64,000 nt of DNA from an uncultured Eubacteriales bacterium (lineage in GTDB: Bacteria > Bacillota > Clostridia > Oscillospirales > CAG-382), in assembly GCA_934479825.1 (NCBI GenBank), contig CAKSOW010000009.1, positions 22,001 to 86,000 of the forward strand, given 5' to 3'. The notes under the pieces were generated by a model. It did not search any database. It saw nothing but the letters and a program-made list of their open reading frames with translations, and was not told where the DNA came from. The translations under genes were made by a program, and so were the position numbers. This document shows positions 16,648 to 26,620 of this stretch, one piece after another. How positions within the stretch are numbered: the first letter of the stretch is position 1; each line of letters opens with the position of its first letter.

Positions 16648-19617
16648 TTGGTAAATAAATACATTCGCGTCTATGGTGCGCGGGAAAACAATTTGAAAAA
16701 CATCGACGTCACCATTCCGCGCGACAAGATGGTTGTATTCACAGGCCTTTCCGGTTCCGGAAAATCGTCGCTTGCATTTGACACCATCTACGCCGAGGGG
16801 CACAGACGGTTTGTCGAGTCGCTCTCCTCTTATGCGCGCATGTTTCTCGGACAATTGGACAAGCCGGATGTTGACCGGATCGAGGGGCTTTCGCCTGCCA
16901 TTTCCATCGACCAGAAAACTACCTCCAAAAATCCGCGTTCCACGGTCGGAACGGTAACGGAGATCTATGACTATCTGCGTCTGTTGTATGCCCGGTGCGG
17001 CACACCGCACTGTCCGATCTGCGGCAAAGAGATCGTCAAGCGAACCATTGACAGCATTCTCGACGAAATCATGGAGCTGCCCGAGGGAACGAAATTCTAT
17101 GTTCTTGCGCCGCTTGTCAAGCAGAAAAAAGGAACCCATGCCAAACTGCTTGCCGACCTGTTGAAGAGCGGCTATGTACGCGTGCGCGTAGACGGCGGTA
17201 TTTATAACTTGACCGACAATTTTGACTTGGACAAAAATCTGCGTCATGATATCGATGTCGTGGTTGACCGTCTTGTCATGAAAAGCGATATTCGCACCCG
17301 TCTTTCCGATTCGGTGGAAAACGCGTGCAAAGCGGCCGGCGGTCTTGTCATCATCGCCCTGCACGACGGAGAGATCGACGGCAAAAAAGAGCGTCTGTTT
17401 TCACAGAATTTTGCCTGCACCGAGCACGGCGTCAGCTTAGGAGAATTAGAGCCGCGCATGTTTTCGTTCAACAGCCCGTTCGGCGCCTGTGCCGAATGCG
17501 GCGGGCTTGGCGAAAAATTTGAGTTTTCCCCGGACAAACTGTTTCCGGACAAAAATCTGTCGCTTGCCATGGGGGCTTGCGTCTGCAATGGGTTTAAATC
17601 GATCACGTCCGAATCGTGGAGCGGCAGCGGAATCAACGAGGCTCTTGCTCCGTTCGGCTATGATATCCACACGCCGTTAAACAAGATGAGCGACAAAGCC
17701 TTGCACATGCTGTACTACGGAAACGGCGAGAAGATAAAGTATTCTTACCGAGGCTACGCCCTGAATTTTGCCGGTATCATTTCGGATATCAAGCGGCGTT
17801 ACGAAATGTGCGAGAATTCGCCGGATCAGCGCGAATACTACGAACAGTTCATGGAAACCGTCGAATGCCCCTCCTGTCACGGAAAACGATTGAAAAAAGA
17901 AACGCTTGCGGTCACGGTGGGCGGACTCAACATTGCCGATGTCTGCGAACTTGCCGTAAAAAACTCGCTTGATTTCTTCAACAATCTGACGCTCGACCAC
18001 CAAAACGCCGTCATTGCCAAAGACATTTTAAAGGAGATCCGCGAACGGTTGGGCTTTCTTTGCAGTGTGGGGTTGGAATATCTGACGCTTGCCAGACGCG
18101 CCGGAACGCTTTCGGGCGGTGAAAGCCAGCGCATCCGGCTTGCCACGCAGATCGGTTCTTCACTCATGGGCGTGCTGTATATTTTGGATGAACCGAGTAT
18201 CGGGCTGCATCAGCGCGACAACACGAAGTTGATCGAGACGTTAAAAAAGCTGCGTGACTTGGGAAACACCTTAATTGTGGTTGAGCACGACGAAGAGACC
18301 ATGCTTTCTTCGGATTATATTGTCGATATCGGTCCGGGCGCCGGCATTCACGGCGGAAACGTGATTGCCTGCGGCACGCCGGAGGAGATCATGAAGAAAA
18401 AAGGAACGGCGACCGGAGACTTTCTTTCGGGTCGGCGGCGTATCGCCGTTCCCGAAACCCGACGCGACTGCGGCGGCCGGTATTTGGAGATCTACGGTGC
18501 GGCAGAGCATAACTTGAAACACATTGACGTCAAGATTCCGCTCGGCGTTTTCACCTGCATTACCGGCGTGTCCGGTTCGGGAAAGAGTTCGCTGATAAAC
18601 GGCATCGTTCTTCCGGCATTAGCGCATGAATTAAACGGTTCATACGCGTTACCGGGAAAATATGACCGTTTGGAGGGGATCCGTTGGCTTGACAAGGTCA
18701 TAAGCATCGACCAATCGCCTATCGGGCGCACGCCGCGTTCTAATCCAGCCACCTATACCGGTTTGTTTACCGATATCCGTGCGCTGTTTGCCTCCACTCA
18801 GGACGCGCAGATCCGCGGATTCAAACAGGATCGTTTTTCGTTCAACCTCAAAGGCGGCCGCTGTGAAGCCTGCCAGGGAGACGGAACGTTGAAGATCGAA
18901 ATGCATTTTTTACCGGACGTATATGTTACCTGCGATACCTGTCACGGCAAGCGGTATAACCGGGAAACGCTGGAGGTCAAATACAAGGGCAAAAACATTT
19001 CGGATGTATTGGAAATGACGGTAGACGAGGGATGCGAATTCTTTGCCAATCTGCCCAAGCTGTACCGCCGTTTGAAAACATTGCAGGATGTGGGACTCGG
19101 CTATATCAAGATCGGTCAGTCCTCCACTACCCTTTCGGGCGGTGAAGCACAGCGTGTGAAACTTGCCGCCGAGCTTTCCAAAATCGGCACGGGCAAGACC
19201 ATGTATATTCTCGACGAGCCGACTACGGGACTTCACACGGCCGACGTGGAAAAGCTTATTGAAGTGCTGATGCGTCTTGTGGATGCCGGGAACAGTGTGG
19301 TCGTCATTGAACACAACCTCGATATGATAAAGACAGCCGATTATATCATTGACCTCGGTCCGGAGGGCGGCGACGGCGGCGGAACGGTGGTCGCGACCGG
19401 AACGCCGGAGGAAGTGGCTGAATGTGAAACATCGTACACCGGGCAGTATTTGAAGAAAATGCTGTCAGGCGAATTCTATACCGAAGCACTTGAAAAGAAT
19501 AACAAGGACGCACAGCCGAAAAAATCGGAAGAACCGAAGAAAACGGTCAAAAAGGAATCGGCTAAAGCAAAAAAAAGTGCCAAAGAAAAAAAGAAAGCTG
19601 ATAAAGCAGAGAAATGA
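16648..19617 (+). CDS. uvrA: Excinuclease ABC subunit A
   Basis: About 989 residues. UvrA is the damage-sensing ABC ATPase dimer of nucleotide excision repair. Both nucleotide sites are present (GLSGSGKSS near residue 35 and GVSGSGKSS near 645), with two LSGGE signatures and the zinc Cys pairs CPIC, CAEC, CEAC and CDTC. I prefer TTG at 16648, nine to ten bases after GAAAGG, over the ATG at 16639, which overlaps that site. The C-terminus carries about 45 extra Lys/Glu-rich residues (PKKSEEPKKTVKKESAKAKK), a basic tail not needed for the fold. It is co-transcribed with recG. Confidence 0.95.
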   Translation: MVNKYIRVYGARENNLKNIDVTIPRDKMVVFTGLSGSGKSSLAFDTIYAEGHRRFVESLSSYARMFLGQLDKPDVDRIEGLSPAISIDQKTTSKNPRSTVGTVTEIYDYLRLLYARCGTPHCPICGKEIVKRTIDSILDEIMELPEGTKFYVLAPLVKQKKGTHAKLLADLLKSGYVRVRVDGGIYNLTDNFDLDKNLRHDIDVVVDRLVMKSDIRTRLSDSVENACKAAGGLVIIALHDGEIDGKKERLFSQNFACTEHGVSLGELEPRMFSFNSPFGACAECGGLGEKFEFSPDKLFPDKNLSLAMGACVCNGFKSITSESWSGSGINEALAPFGYDIHTPLNKMSDKALHMLYYGNGEKIKYSYRGYALNFAGIISDIKRRYEMCENSPDQREYYEQFMETVECPSCHGKRLKKETLAVTVGGLNIADVCELAVKNSLDFFNNLTLDHQNAVIAKDILKEIRERLGFLCSVGLEYLTLARRAGTLSGGESQRIRLATQIGSSLMGVLYILDEPSIGLHQRDNTKLIETLKKLRDLGNTLIVVEHDEETMLSSDYIVDIGPGAGIHGGNVIACGTPEEIMKKKGTATGDFLSGRRRIAVPETRRDCGGRYLEIYGAAEHNLKHIDVKIPLGVFTCITGVSGSGKSSLINGIVLPALAHELNGSYALPGKYDRLEGIRWLDKVISIDQSPIGRTPRSNPATYTGLFTDIRALFASTQDAQIRGFKQDRFSFNLKGGRCEACQGDGTLKIEMHFLPDVYVTCDTCHGKRYNRETLEVKYKGKNISDVLEMTVDEGCEFFANLPKLYRRLKTLQDVGLGYIKIGQSSTTLSGGEAQRVKLAAELSKIGTGKTMYILDEPTTGLHTADVEKLIEVLMRLVDAGNSVVVIEHNLDMIKTADYIIDLGPEGGDGGGTVVATGTPEEVAECETSYTGQYLKKMLSGEFYTEALEKNNKDAQPKKSEEPKKTVKKESAKAKKSAKEKKKADKAEK

Positions 19618-19625
19618 AAAAAGGA

Positions 19626-19666
19626 ACCGGCGGTGCAAGATAATTTCTTGCACCGCCGGTCTTTTT
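19626..19666 (+). terminator. Terminator of recG-uvrA
   Basis: ACCGGCGGTGCAAGA and TTCTTGCACCGCCGGT form a long GC-rich stem closed by CTTTTT, eight bases after the uvrA stop. Confidence 0.92.
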
Positions 19667-19673
19667 GCCGATA

Positions 19674-20555
19674 TTACTTTGTCTTTTCGTTTACCGCAAT
19701 CCATATCTCGCACTGATAATCCGGATCCTTGGTATCTGCCGACGCATAGACCTCAAATTCGACCTTTTCGGCATATTCGTATTGGGAGCTTTGCGGAAAG
19801 AATTCCGTAACGATCCTGTGATAAGTCTCGATAAACGCGTCCGGCATTTTGCCTTTACTGGTAAAGACCGCATAGGTGCTTGCCGGAATGGTGATAACCT
19901 CAAAGCCGTCGTCAAGCTTTCTTCCGTCGTACTCCACGCCGATGCCGTAAGGAAATTGCTTTGCATCCAGTTCAGCTGAAAAACAGATTCCGAGCAAACC
20001 TTTCATGACCGGCTTTTCCGGCATATAAGAAATCAGCTTTTCCATCGTTCCGTCTGCCCCGAATTCCTGCCACATAGCGGTAATATCCGGCGTGGCGCTT
20101 GCCGACATCGGCTTGCCGACCTGTTTGCGCTTGCAGACAACCTGAAACGCATCTCTCTTTTCAATTCTGTAATCCATTTTAACTCCTCCTGTTAAGGTTA
20201 ATTTTACAGACAGGGGCGTAAATGTCTTGACAGGACCGCCATGTTTGGCTTCACTGGGTGAAAGGCCGTGAAAGCGCGTAAAGGCACGGGAAAAGCTTTC
20301 GGGCGTATCGTATCCGTACTTTAAAGCAACGTCAATAATCTTTGCATTTTTCCCGGACAGTTCTTCCCCTGCAAGAGAAAGCCGCCGCATACGAATATAG
20401 TCGCCGAGCGAAAAGCCGCACAGAATACCGAATATTCTCTGAAAATGAAACGAAGAGGAATAGGCTCTTTTCGCCACTTCTTCATAGTCGATCTCTTCGG
20501 TGAGATTGGTTTCCACATAGTCGATTGCTCTTTGTATTCCCTGTATCCAATCCAT
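19674..20555 (-). CDS. AraC-type regulator with GyrI-like effector domain
   Basis: 293 residues in the Rob/SoxS arrangement. Residues 8-108 are a double helix-turn-helix AraC domain (YSSSFHFQRIFGILCGFSLG, then PESFSRAFTRFHGLSP). Residues 125-290 are a GyrI-like/SOUL fold that binds drugs or other amphipathic ligands (GLLGICFSAELDAKQFPYGI, EIWIAV near the end). Members often activate multidrug efflux or stress genes, but no transporter lies beside it. It is convergent with uvrA and monocistronic. Confidence 0.88.
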   Translation of the reverse strand: MDWIQGIQRAIDYVETNLTEEIDYEEVAKRAYSSSFHFQRIFGILCGFSLGDYIRMRRLSLAGEELSGKNAKIIDVALKYGYDTPESFSRAFTRFHGLSPSEAKHGGPVKTFTPLSVKLTLTGGVKMDYRIEKRDAFQVVCKRKQVGKPMSASATPDITAMWQEFGADGTMEKLISYMPEKPVMKGLLGICFSAELDAKQFPYGIGVEYDGRKLDDGFEVITIPASTYAVFTSKGKMPDAFIETYHRIVTEFFPQSSQYEYAEKVEFEVYASADTKDPDYQCEIWIAVNEKTK

Positions 20556-20667
20556 ATGTCCGTTCCCTTTCTGTGCTTACAGTATAGCATAAAGTAAAAG
20601 CCGTTTCTTGATTTTCCATGCGCTCGGGTGTCAGGAAACCTTGTTTGCGCGGTATGTAAAATGTGCC

Positions 20668-20708
20668 AAAAAAAGACCGGGACAGGCCGTTGTTCGGCGC
20701 ATCCCGGT
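20668..20708 (-). terminator. Terminator of the LRR membrane protein gene
   Basis: On the minus strand ACCGGGAtGCGCC pairs with GGCctGTCCCGGT and is followed by CTTTTTTTGG, about 40 bases after the stop codon. Confidence 0.8.
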
Positions 20709-20745
20709 GTGTAGCTGTATTTACAGCTGTTTTTCGCTTTTGGCG

Positions 20746-21678
20746 TTATGCAGCAGCATCTTCGCCGTCGGTGTTGTCCGCTTCAACCGTTTCATCTGCG
20801 TTATCTGCATTGTCTGCGGCGTCATCAGCCGTATTGGTATCGGCGTCGGCATTGTCAGTGTTTTCATCCGCATTGTCAGCCGTGCCATCGGTCGTATCCG
20901 TGTTCGATTCTTCCTCCTTGGCGGCCTGTTCTTCATAGTATTCGGTCAATGTGGTTTCTTTGAGCGTCCAGCTGGATGCGTCGTTGAAATCAACCGTACC
21001 GTCCTCTTTCGGAACAACGGTGTATGCCATTGAAACGATAACCTTGTCCGCAACTGCGTCAAGCGGCGACCAATCTTCGATGCTGTTGCCGGTAAGGGTA
21101 AGTCTTACAAGCTTGTCGGCGTCAAGGCCGGAAAAACCGGCGACTTCCGTCAGGCCGCAGCTCGAAAACGAACCGTTTTCGATACCGGTCATGCCGGAAA
21201 AAACAGCAGAATCAGTCACGGTAATACCGCTGACTTCGATGTTGCGCACACCGGTGAAGTATTTCAATTCATCCAGTTTGGGAGCCGTTTCGCCCTTATA
21301 GGTGTAAGCCGCAGCTTTGATCAGCTTGGAAAAATCGTAGGAGGAGACATCCTCGCCTGCATCCTGTTTTTCCTTGTATTCTGCATAAGTATCGACAAAT
21401 TCATCGCCGCCGGTGATGACCTGTACCGTTTCGCTTCCGTCATAGGAAACGCCGAGATATTTAACGGCCGCAAGATCGCTTTCTTTTAAGAAAGCAGGCG
21501 CTTTGCCGAGATCCTTCGCAATGGCTGCGGCAAATTTCTGATCTTCAAACAGCGAAGAACGGGAGGTCAGTTCGCCGTAAACGATATACACGATCGCGGC
21601 AAGAACGACCAGAATTGCAACAAGCAGAACAATAAACGTGTTCTTCTGCTTTTTTTGTGAAGTGGATAACTGTGCCAT
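20746..21678 (-). CDS. Membrane-anchored leucine-rich-repeat-like protein with acidic tail
   Basis: 310 residues from the ATG at 21678 behind GGAGGACATT. One membrane helix at about 16-38 (FIVLLVAILVVLAAIVYIVY) puts the rest outside the cell. Residues 100-220 resemble short leucine-rich repeats (LDELKYFTGVRNIEVSGITV, GLTEVAGFSGLDADKLVRLT, LTGNSIEDWSPLDAV). The last 55 residues are almost only Asp, Asn, Thr, Ala and Glu in short repeats such as NADNADET. I do not recognise a named family. A role in surface contacts or regulation outside the membrane is a guess. Confidence 0.75.
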   Translation of the reverse strand: MAQLSTSQKKQKNTFIVLLVAILVVLAAIVYIVYGELTSRSSLFEDQKFAAAIAKDLGKAPAFLKESDLAAVKYLGVSYDGSETVQVITGGDEFVDTYAEYKEKQDAGEDVSSYDFSKLIKAAAYTYKGETAPKLDELKYFTGVRNIEVSGITVTDSAVFSGMTGIENGSFSSCGLTEVAGFSGLDADKLVRLTLTGNSIEDWSPLDAVADKVIVSMAYTVVPKEDGTVDFNDASSWTLKETTLTEYYEEQAAKEEESNTDTTDGTADNADENTDNADADTNTADDAADNADNADETVEADNTDGEDAAA

Positions 21679-21740
21679 AATGTCCTCCAAAATATGAAAA
21701 TAATCGATGTTTGCGGTGATTCCGCAAAACTACATGTTGT

Positions 21741-21769
21741 ATTATAGCACTCTTTTTACAAAAAAGCAA
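21741..21769 (-). promoter_or_regulatory. Promoter of the LRR membrane protein gene
   Basis: On the minus strand TTGCTT and a perfect TATAAT with a 17-base spacer, 62 bases upstream of the ATG at 21678. Confidence 0.7.
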
Positions 21770-21897
21770 CAGTTTTTTGCAGGATTTTGTGCGTTTTCAT
21801 CGTTATTTTTGAGATTTCCGGAAAAATCCGTTTCCGAAAGCAGAAAAAGTGCCGCAACTGCCCCTGTCACAGAGATACGGAAACCGTTTATAACCGT

Positions 21898-23073
21898 TTA
21901 TAACCGTTTCAACAGTTCCTCGCACGCACGCTCACAATAGCTTTCGTACAGGCCGCAGTCGCGCAGATAAAACAAAACCGTGTAGCGGTCGCGTAACGTC
22001 AGCGCACGTTTCATGCCGGAAAGCATCGTTTCGCGGTCGGTGACGGTCGGCGGCACATGCATGTCCTTGCAGAATTTTTCCACTTTTTCAAAATACGGCA
22101 TATACCGGCCGGCAAGCTCTTTCAGATGTTCGTCGTTGCTTTCCTCTGACAGCATTTCATAGAGAATCGCCACAAGCCGCGTCGCTTCACAGACTTCTAA
22201 TCCATGCAGATGGGGCTTGTTTCCTTTTTCCACATCGTCAAGCTCCCATGCGTGCGCGATGATATGTTCCGAACCGGAGGCCGGACGGGAATTTCCGGTA
22301 TAGGCCATGCCTAATCCCGTGACTAAAAAGCCTCTCATGATCTTTTCGATGCTGTCGGGGTTCCGGTTTTCCAAGTCATATCCGTTTTTAAGGCAAGCGT
22401 CGGTGGCGGCAAGCACCTCCGAAGCAATCTTATCGCAGAAGTATTCGCCGGTGTAATCACGCGCTAACTCCCAGTCGAGAAGTCCCGTATATTTGCCGAA
22501 CATATCACCAATGCCGGCAAACAGCATGTCGCGCGGCGCGTCTTTTATAATATCAAGGTCGGCAATCAGGTATTTGGGCGTGGTCGCCTGGACGGTAGAC
22601 TTTGTTCCGTCATGTAAGATCGGCGAACCGGCTGAAACATACCCATCCATGGAAGGCGCTGTCGCACACACGGCATACGGCAATCCCAAACGATATGAAA
22701 CGAGCCGGCAACTGTCGTTGATCGTTCCCGATCCGACCGCTAAAACAAGGTCGGGAAGCGGTGAATAGGTGAAAATATCGCTTTTGGCATTTGGGTCGTG
22801 CGCATAAAGAAGTATTTTGCCCAAAGTTTCCGCATTGGGCAAAACGGGATCGCCGTCAATGACATAAAAATGCGAAAGCTTTCCGGCTTGCCGCAAAATC
22901 TCACACACACGTTTACCGCACACCGCATAGGTGTTTGTATCGGCCACTACATAGATACGGCGGTAATCCTGCAAAACCTCTGGCAGTTTTTCCAAAGCCC
23001 TGCGGGAAATCTCCGCTTTTTCAAACGGCGCTCTGTGAACGCCGCGTTCACAGGTACAGGCAAATTCGATCAT
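21898..23073 (-). CDS. sn-glycerol-1-phosphate dehydrogenase-like protein (EgsA/AraM family)
   Basis: 391 residues of the iron/zinc alcohol dehydrogenase superfamily, nearest to G1P dehydrogenases. The NAD-binding strand is VLAVGSGTINDSCRLVSYR, followed by PYAVCATAPSMDGYVSAGSP, a block shared by archaeal G1PDH and Bacillus AraM. Metal ligands are expected at the Asp near IGDMFG and at two His (SEHIIAHAWE and KPHLHGLEV). The enzyme reduces dihydroxyacetone phosphate to sn-glycerol-1-phosphate, the archaeal-handed lipid backbone; some Bacillota use it for heptaprenylglyceryl lipids. Three copies of the decamer AACGGTTATA (the last cut short) span its stop. It is monocistronic and divergent from ligA. 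Confidence 0.85.
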   Translation of the reverse strand: MIEFACTCERGVHRAPFEKAEISRRALEKLPEVLQDYRRIYVVADTNTYAVCGKRVCEILRQAGKLSHFYVIDGDPVLPNAETLGKILLYAHDPNAKSDIFTYSPLPDLVLAVGSGTINDSCRLVSYRLGLPYAVCATAPSMDGYVSAGSPILHDGTKSTVQATTPKYLIADLDIIKDAPRDMLFAGIGDMFGKYTGLLDWELARDYTGEYFCDKIASEVLAATDACLKNGYDLENRNPDSIEKIMRGFLVTGLGMAYTGNSRPASGSEHIIAHAWELDDVEKGNKPHLHGLEVCEATRLVAILYEMLSEESNDEHLKELAGRYMPYFEKVEKFCKDMHVPPTVTDRETMLSGMKRALTLRDRYTVLFYLRDCGLYESYCERACEELLKRL

Positions 23074-23177
23074 GCTGTTCTCTCCCCTTTGTTTTTTCTG
23101 TCAACAGTATAACACCGCCTAACGCCGATTTCAAGCATTTTCACACTTTTTTACAAAAAAGCGTGCTTTTTCGAGTA

Positions 23178-23206
23178 TTGACATCCCGGCGCGGAAATGC
23201 TATAAT
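23178..23206 (+). promoter_or_regulatory. Promoter of ligA
   Basis: A perfect TTGACA at 23178, 17-base spacer and perfect TATAAT at 23201, 60 bases before the ATG. Confidence 0.9.
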
Positions 23207-23265
23207 CAAACTATCCTTATTATAAGGATACGAACGGTATTCCCGTCCGGAAAGGACAGAAAAAC

Positions 23266-25299
23266 ATGAATTCTACGTCTGTAAAAAATCTCACCCCGGA
23301 AGAAGCAGAAAAAGAAATCCGGTCATTAAGCGAGCAGATCCTGTACCACCGTGAAAAATACTATCTGAACGACGCACCGGAAATTTCCGACGCTGATTTC
23401 GATAAACTTCTTGTGCGCTTAAACGAACTGGAAAATGCTTTTCCGGCTCTTCGCAAGCCGGACTCTCCGTCGCTTCGCGTCGGCGGTTATGTCGCGGAAA
23501 AATTTGAAAAAGTCACGCATGTCGTTCCCTTAAAAAGCTTAAACGACGTTTTTTCATTTGAAGAACTTGACGCTTACCTGCAAAAGACCAATGAAACACT
23601 CGGAACGCAGGCACCCTATGTCGTGGAGTACAAGATCGACGGTCTGTCGGTGGCGCTTGAATACCGTGACGGCGTTTTTGTGCGCGGAGCCACACGCGGC
23701 GACGGTACGGTCGGCGAGGATATCACGCACAACCTGCGCACCGTGCACGGCATACCTCTGACGCTTGCCGAAAAAATTCCATATCTTTGCGTGCGCGGCG
23801 AGGTTTATATGCCCAAAAGCGCCTTTGCCGCCTTAAACCGCAAGCGCGACGAGAACGGCGAGCCGCCGTTTGCCAATCCGCGCAATGCGGCGGCAGGCTC
23901 TGTCAGACAGCTTGACAGCCGCATTGCCGCGTCACGGGGACTCTCCATCTTCGTCTTTAACATTCAATCTTCCGAGGGCGCTCCGGCGCTTTCGTCACAT
24001 GCCGAAAGCCTGGACTATTTAATAAAGCAGGGCTTTTCGGTTTCGCCGTCATACCGGAGATTTACCGATTTCAAAGACATTCACGACGAAATTTCCCGTT
24101 TCGGGAACGAGCGTCCGTCGCTCTCCTTTGATATCGACGGCGCCGTCGTCAAGCTTGACTGCTTTGCAGACCGCGAAAAGGTCGGCGAACTGCCGCACGC
24201 GCCCAAATGGGCGGCGGCGTTCAAATATCCGCCGGACGAGAAAAAAACCAAGCTTATCGGTATAGAAGTTGCGGTCGGACGGACGGGCGTACTCACACCG
24301 TTTGCCGTGTTGGAACCGGTAAATCTTGCCGGAAGCACCGTCAGCCGCGCGACTTTGCACAATGCCGATTATATTGCCGGAAAAGATATCCGTGCCGGAG
24401 ATTATGTATATGTACACAAGGCCGGCGACATCATCCCCGAAGTCGAAAAAGTTTCGTTTGACGACCGCACAGAGGCTTGTGTTCCGTTTGTCATGCCGAA
24501 GGTATGTCCGAGCTGCGGCGAAGCGGTTGTCCGCGAAGAAGGCGAAGCGGCTTATCGTTGCGTCAATGCGGAATGTCCGGCACAGTTAGCGCGTTCGCTG
24601 GAACATTTCGTTTCGCGCGACGCGATGGATATTGACGGCTGCGGCGAAGCGCAGATTGCCCAGCTTATTGAGCAAGGCTTGGTTCACAGCGCGGCAGATC
24701 TGTATGCCTTGACCGAAGAACAGTTGATAACCTTAGACCGTATGGGCAAAAAGTCGGCGGAAAATCTGTTAGCCGGGATCGAGGCGTCCAAAACGCGAGG
24801 ATTTGCCAGATTATTATATGCGCTCGGCATCCGTCATGTCGGAAAACAGACAGCGGCCGCCCTTGCCGATCGGTTTGAAACGCTGGACACGTTACTTTCC
24901 GCGTCGGGCGACGCGGAAACGCTGACGGAAATTCCGGATGTCGGCGGTGTGATTGCCGAAAGTATCCGCGATTATTTCAGCCGTCCCGGCTCGGTGCATT
25001 TATGTAACCGGCTGAAAGAAGCCGGCGTTGACACGACGGTCAAGAGAACCATAAGCGGCGACAGCCTGTCCGGGCTTACGTTTGTTATTACCGGCACGCT
25101 TGCCGGAATGAAACGCGATGAAGCGGCCGCGCTCATCGCAGCCAACGGTGGCAAGGTCTCCTCATCGGTTTCCGCCAAAACAAGCTATCTCTTATGCGGC
25201 AGTGACGCCGGCAGCAAACTTGCCAAAGCAGAAAAACTCGGTGTGCCGGTCATCGGCGAGGAAGAACTCCGGGCGCTGATTGCAAAAACGTCCGAATAA
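23266..25299 (+). CDS. ligA: NAD-dependent DNA ligase LigA
   Basis: 677 residues, normal length. It seals nicks in replication and repair using NAD+. Domain Ia at the N-terminus (REKYYLNDAPEISDADFD) binds NMN. The adenylated lysine is Lys123 in the motif YKIDG. An OB fold, a four-Cys zinc finger (CPSCGEAVV and CVNAEC), a helix-hairpin-helix region (GIRHVGKQTAAAL) and a C-terminal BRCT domain (LSGLTFVITGTLAGMKRDEA) follow in order. It has its own strong promoter and the site GGAAAGGAC. Confidence 0.97.
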   Translation: MNSTSVKNLTPEEAEKEIRSLSEQILYHREKYYLNDAPEISDADFDKLLVRLNELENAFPALRKPDSPSLRVGGYVAEKFEKVTHVVPLKSLNDVFSFEELDAYLQKTNETLGTQAPYVVEYKIDGLSVALEYRDGVFVRGATRGDGTVGEDITHNLRTVHGIPLTLAEKIPYLCVRGEVYMPKSAFAALNRKRDENGEPPFANPRNAAAGSVRQLDSRIAASRGLSIFVFNIQSSEGAPALSSHAESLDYLIKQGFSVSPSYRRFTDFKDIHDEISRFGNERPSLSFDIDGAVVKLDCFADREKVGELPHAPKWAAAFKYPPDEKKTKLIGIEVAVGRTGVLTPFAVLEPVNLAGSTVSRATLHNADYIAGKDIRAGDYVYVHKAGDIIPEVEKVSFDDRTEACVPFVMPKVCPSCGEAVVREEGEAAYRCVNAECPAQLARSLEHFVSRDAMDIDGCGEAQIAQLIEQGLVHSAADLYALTEEQLITLDRMGKKSAENLLAGIEASKTRGFARLLYALGIRHVGKQTAAALADRFETLDTLLSASGDAETLTEIPDVGGVIAESIRDYFSRPGSVHLCNRLKEAGVDTTVKRTISGDSLSGLTFVITGTLAGMKRDEAAALIAANGGKVSSSVSAKTSYLLCGSDAGSKLAKAEKLGVPVIGEEELRALIAKTSE

Positions 25300-25495
25300 G
25301 CCGAAATAGAGACGAAAACAAACATTTTCTTTTGGGTGTTTACAAAAAAAGAGATAGTTTGAAATTGATTTGTAACCCAAAAATTTTACGGTTCTATTAT
25401 AATATATTTTGATTGCGAGAGTATAACTTACGCGGTTTGTGAATGATTTAACAAAAATGACATTCCGACGGCGTTTCAGAAAGGATAAGAGTATT

Positions 25496-26563
25496 ATGAA
25501 CAAGACATTTAAAAGAATCGGTGTACTGACTTCGGGCGGCGACGCGCCCGGCATGAATGCCGCCATCCGTGCGGTGGTCAGAAGCGCCTCCTATAAAGGC
25601 ATTGAAGTCATGGGTATTTATTGCGGTTACAAGGGACTTCTTGAAAACGACATGAAGCTTTTAACGCCGCGCGATGTTTCCAATATCATCAACCACGGCG
25701 GCACAATGTTATATTCGGATCGCTGCGACAAATTCAAGACTCCCGAAGGAATTGCCCTTGCTGTTGAAAACTGCCGCAAGAACGGCATTGACGGTATTGT
25801 CACCATCGGCGGCGACGGCACGTTCCGCGGCGCGACCGATCTGTCCCGTGCGGGTATTCCGTGTATCGGCATTCCCGGCACGATTGATGACGATATTTCA
25901 GCAACGGAATACACCATCGGTTATGATACGGCCAAGAACACGGTTATCGAAATGGTAGACCGTCTGCGTGACACTTGCGAAAGCCATGCAAGATGCAATG
26001 TTGTTGAGGTTATGGGACGCAACGCCGGTTATATCGCGCTTGACTGCGGTATTGCAGTCGGTGCGGTCGGTATTGCTATCCGTGAAATTCCGTTTGACAG
26101 AGCTGATTTGATTAACCGTATAAGCACGCTTTCCAAAGAAGGCAAGAGAAACTTTATCGTCATCGCGTCCGAAGGGCTTGGTGCGACACACACGGAGGAG
26201 CTTGCCACGGAAATTCAAGCGTCTACCGGTATTGAAACGCGTTTTGCCCGCCTTGCGCATGTACAGCGCGGCGGTTCGCCGACCTGCATAGATCGCGTTG
26301 TTGCGACCATGATGGGCGACAGAGCGGTAGATTTACTGCTTGACGGCAAATACAATCTTGTTGTCTGCTACAATCAGGCAAAGATCTGTGAAGTGGAAAT
26401 GGAATATGCTTTTGAGCTTGACCGCATTGTCAAGGGCAAGGCAACCGAAGAAGAAATTGCGGCGTTAGAACCGTCGGTACGTGAAAAGATGCTTGCCGAA
26501 GCCAAAGAGCTTCATGACGGCATGCAGAAGATGTACGATGTTGCCAAGATCATGGCGCGCTAA
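25496..26563 (+). CDS. pfkA: ATP-dependent 6-phosphofructokinase
   Basis: 355 residues, slightly longer than the 320 of Bacillus Pfk. It phosphorylates fructose 6-phosphate in glycolysis. Motifs: TSGGDAPGMNAAIRAVVR near the N-terminus, GGDGTFRGA, and IPGTIDDDI with the catalytic Asp. The Gly in PGTID, where pyrophosphate-dependent enzymes carry Lys, points to ATP as donor. RGGSPTCIDR is the substrate and allosteric arm. I chose the ATG at 25496; an upstream frame start at 25439 lacks a ribosome site. A TATAAT-like box lies at 25398 without a clear -35 partner. Confidence 0.95.
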   Translation: MNKTFKRIGVLTSGGDAPGMNAAIRAVVRSASYKGIEVMGIYCGYKGLLENDMKLLTPRDVSNIINHGGTMLYSDRCDKFKTPEGIALAVENCRKNGIDGIVTIGGDGTFRGATDLSRAGIPCIGIPGTIDDDISATEYTIGYDTAKNTVIEMVDRLRDTCESHARCNVVEVMGRNAGYIALDCGIAVGAVGIAIREIPFDRADLINRISTLSKEGKRNFIVIASEGLGATHTEELATEIQASTGIETRFARLAHVQRGGSPTCIDRVVATMMGDRAVDLLLDGKYNLVVCYNQAKICEVEMEYAFELDRIVKGKATEEEIAALEPSVREKMLAEAKELHDGMQKMYDVAKIMAR

Positions 26564-26620
26564 GCTGCAAGGGCTATTCGCCCTTAGACCTTGTTCGTTT
26601 TTCTTAAAAGAAAAGTGAAC

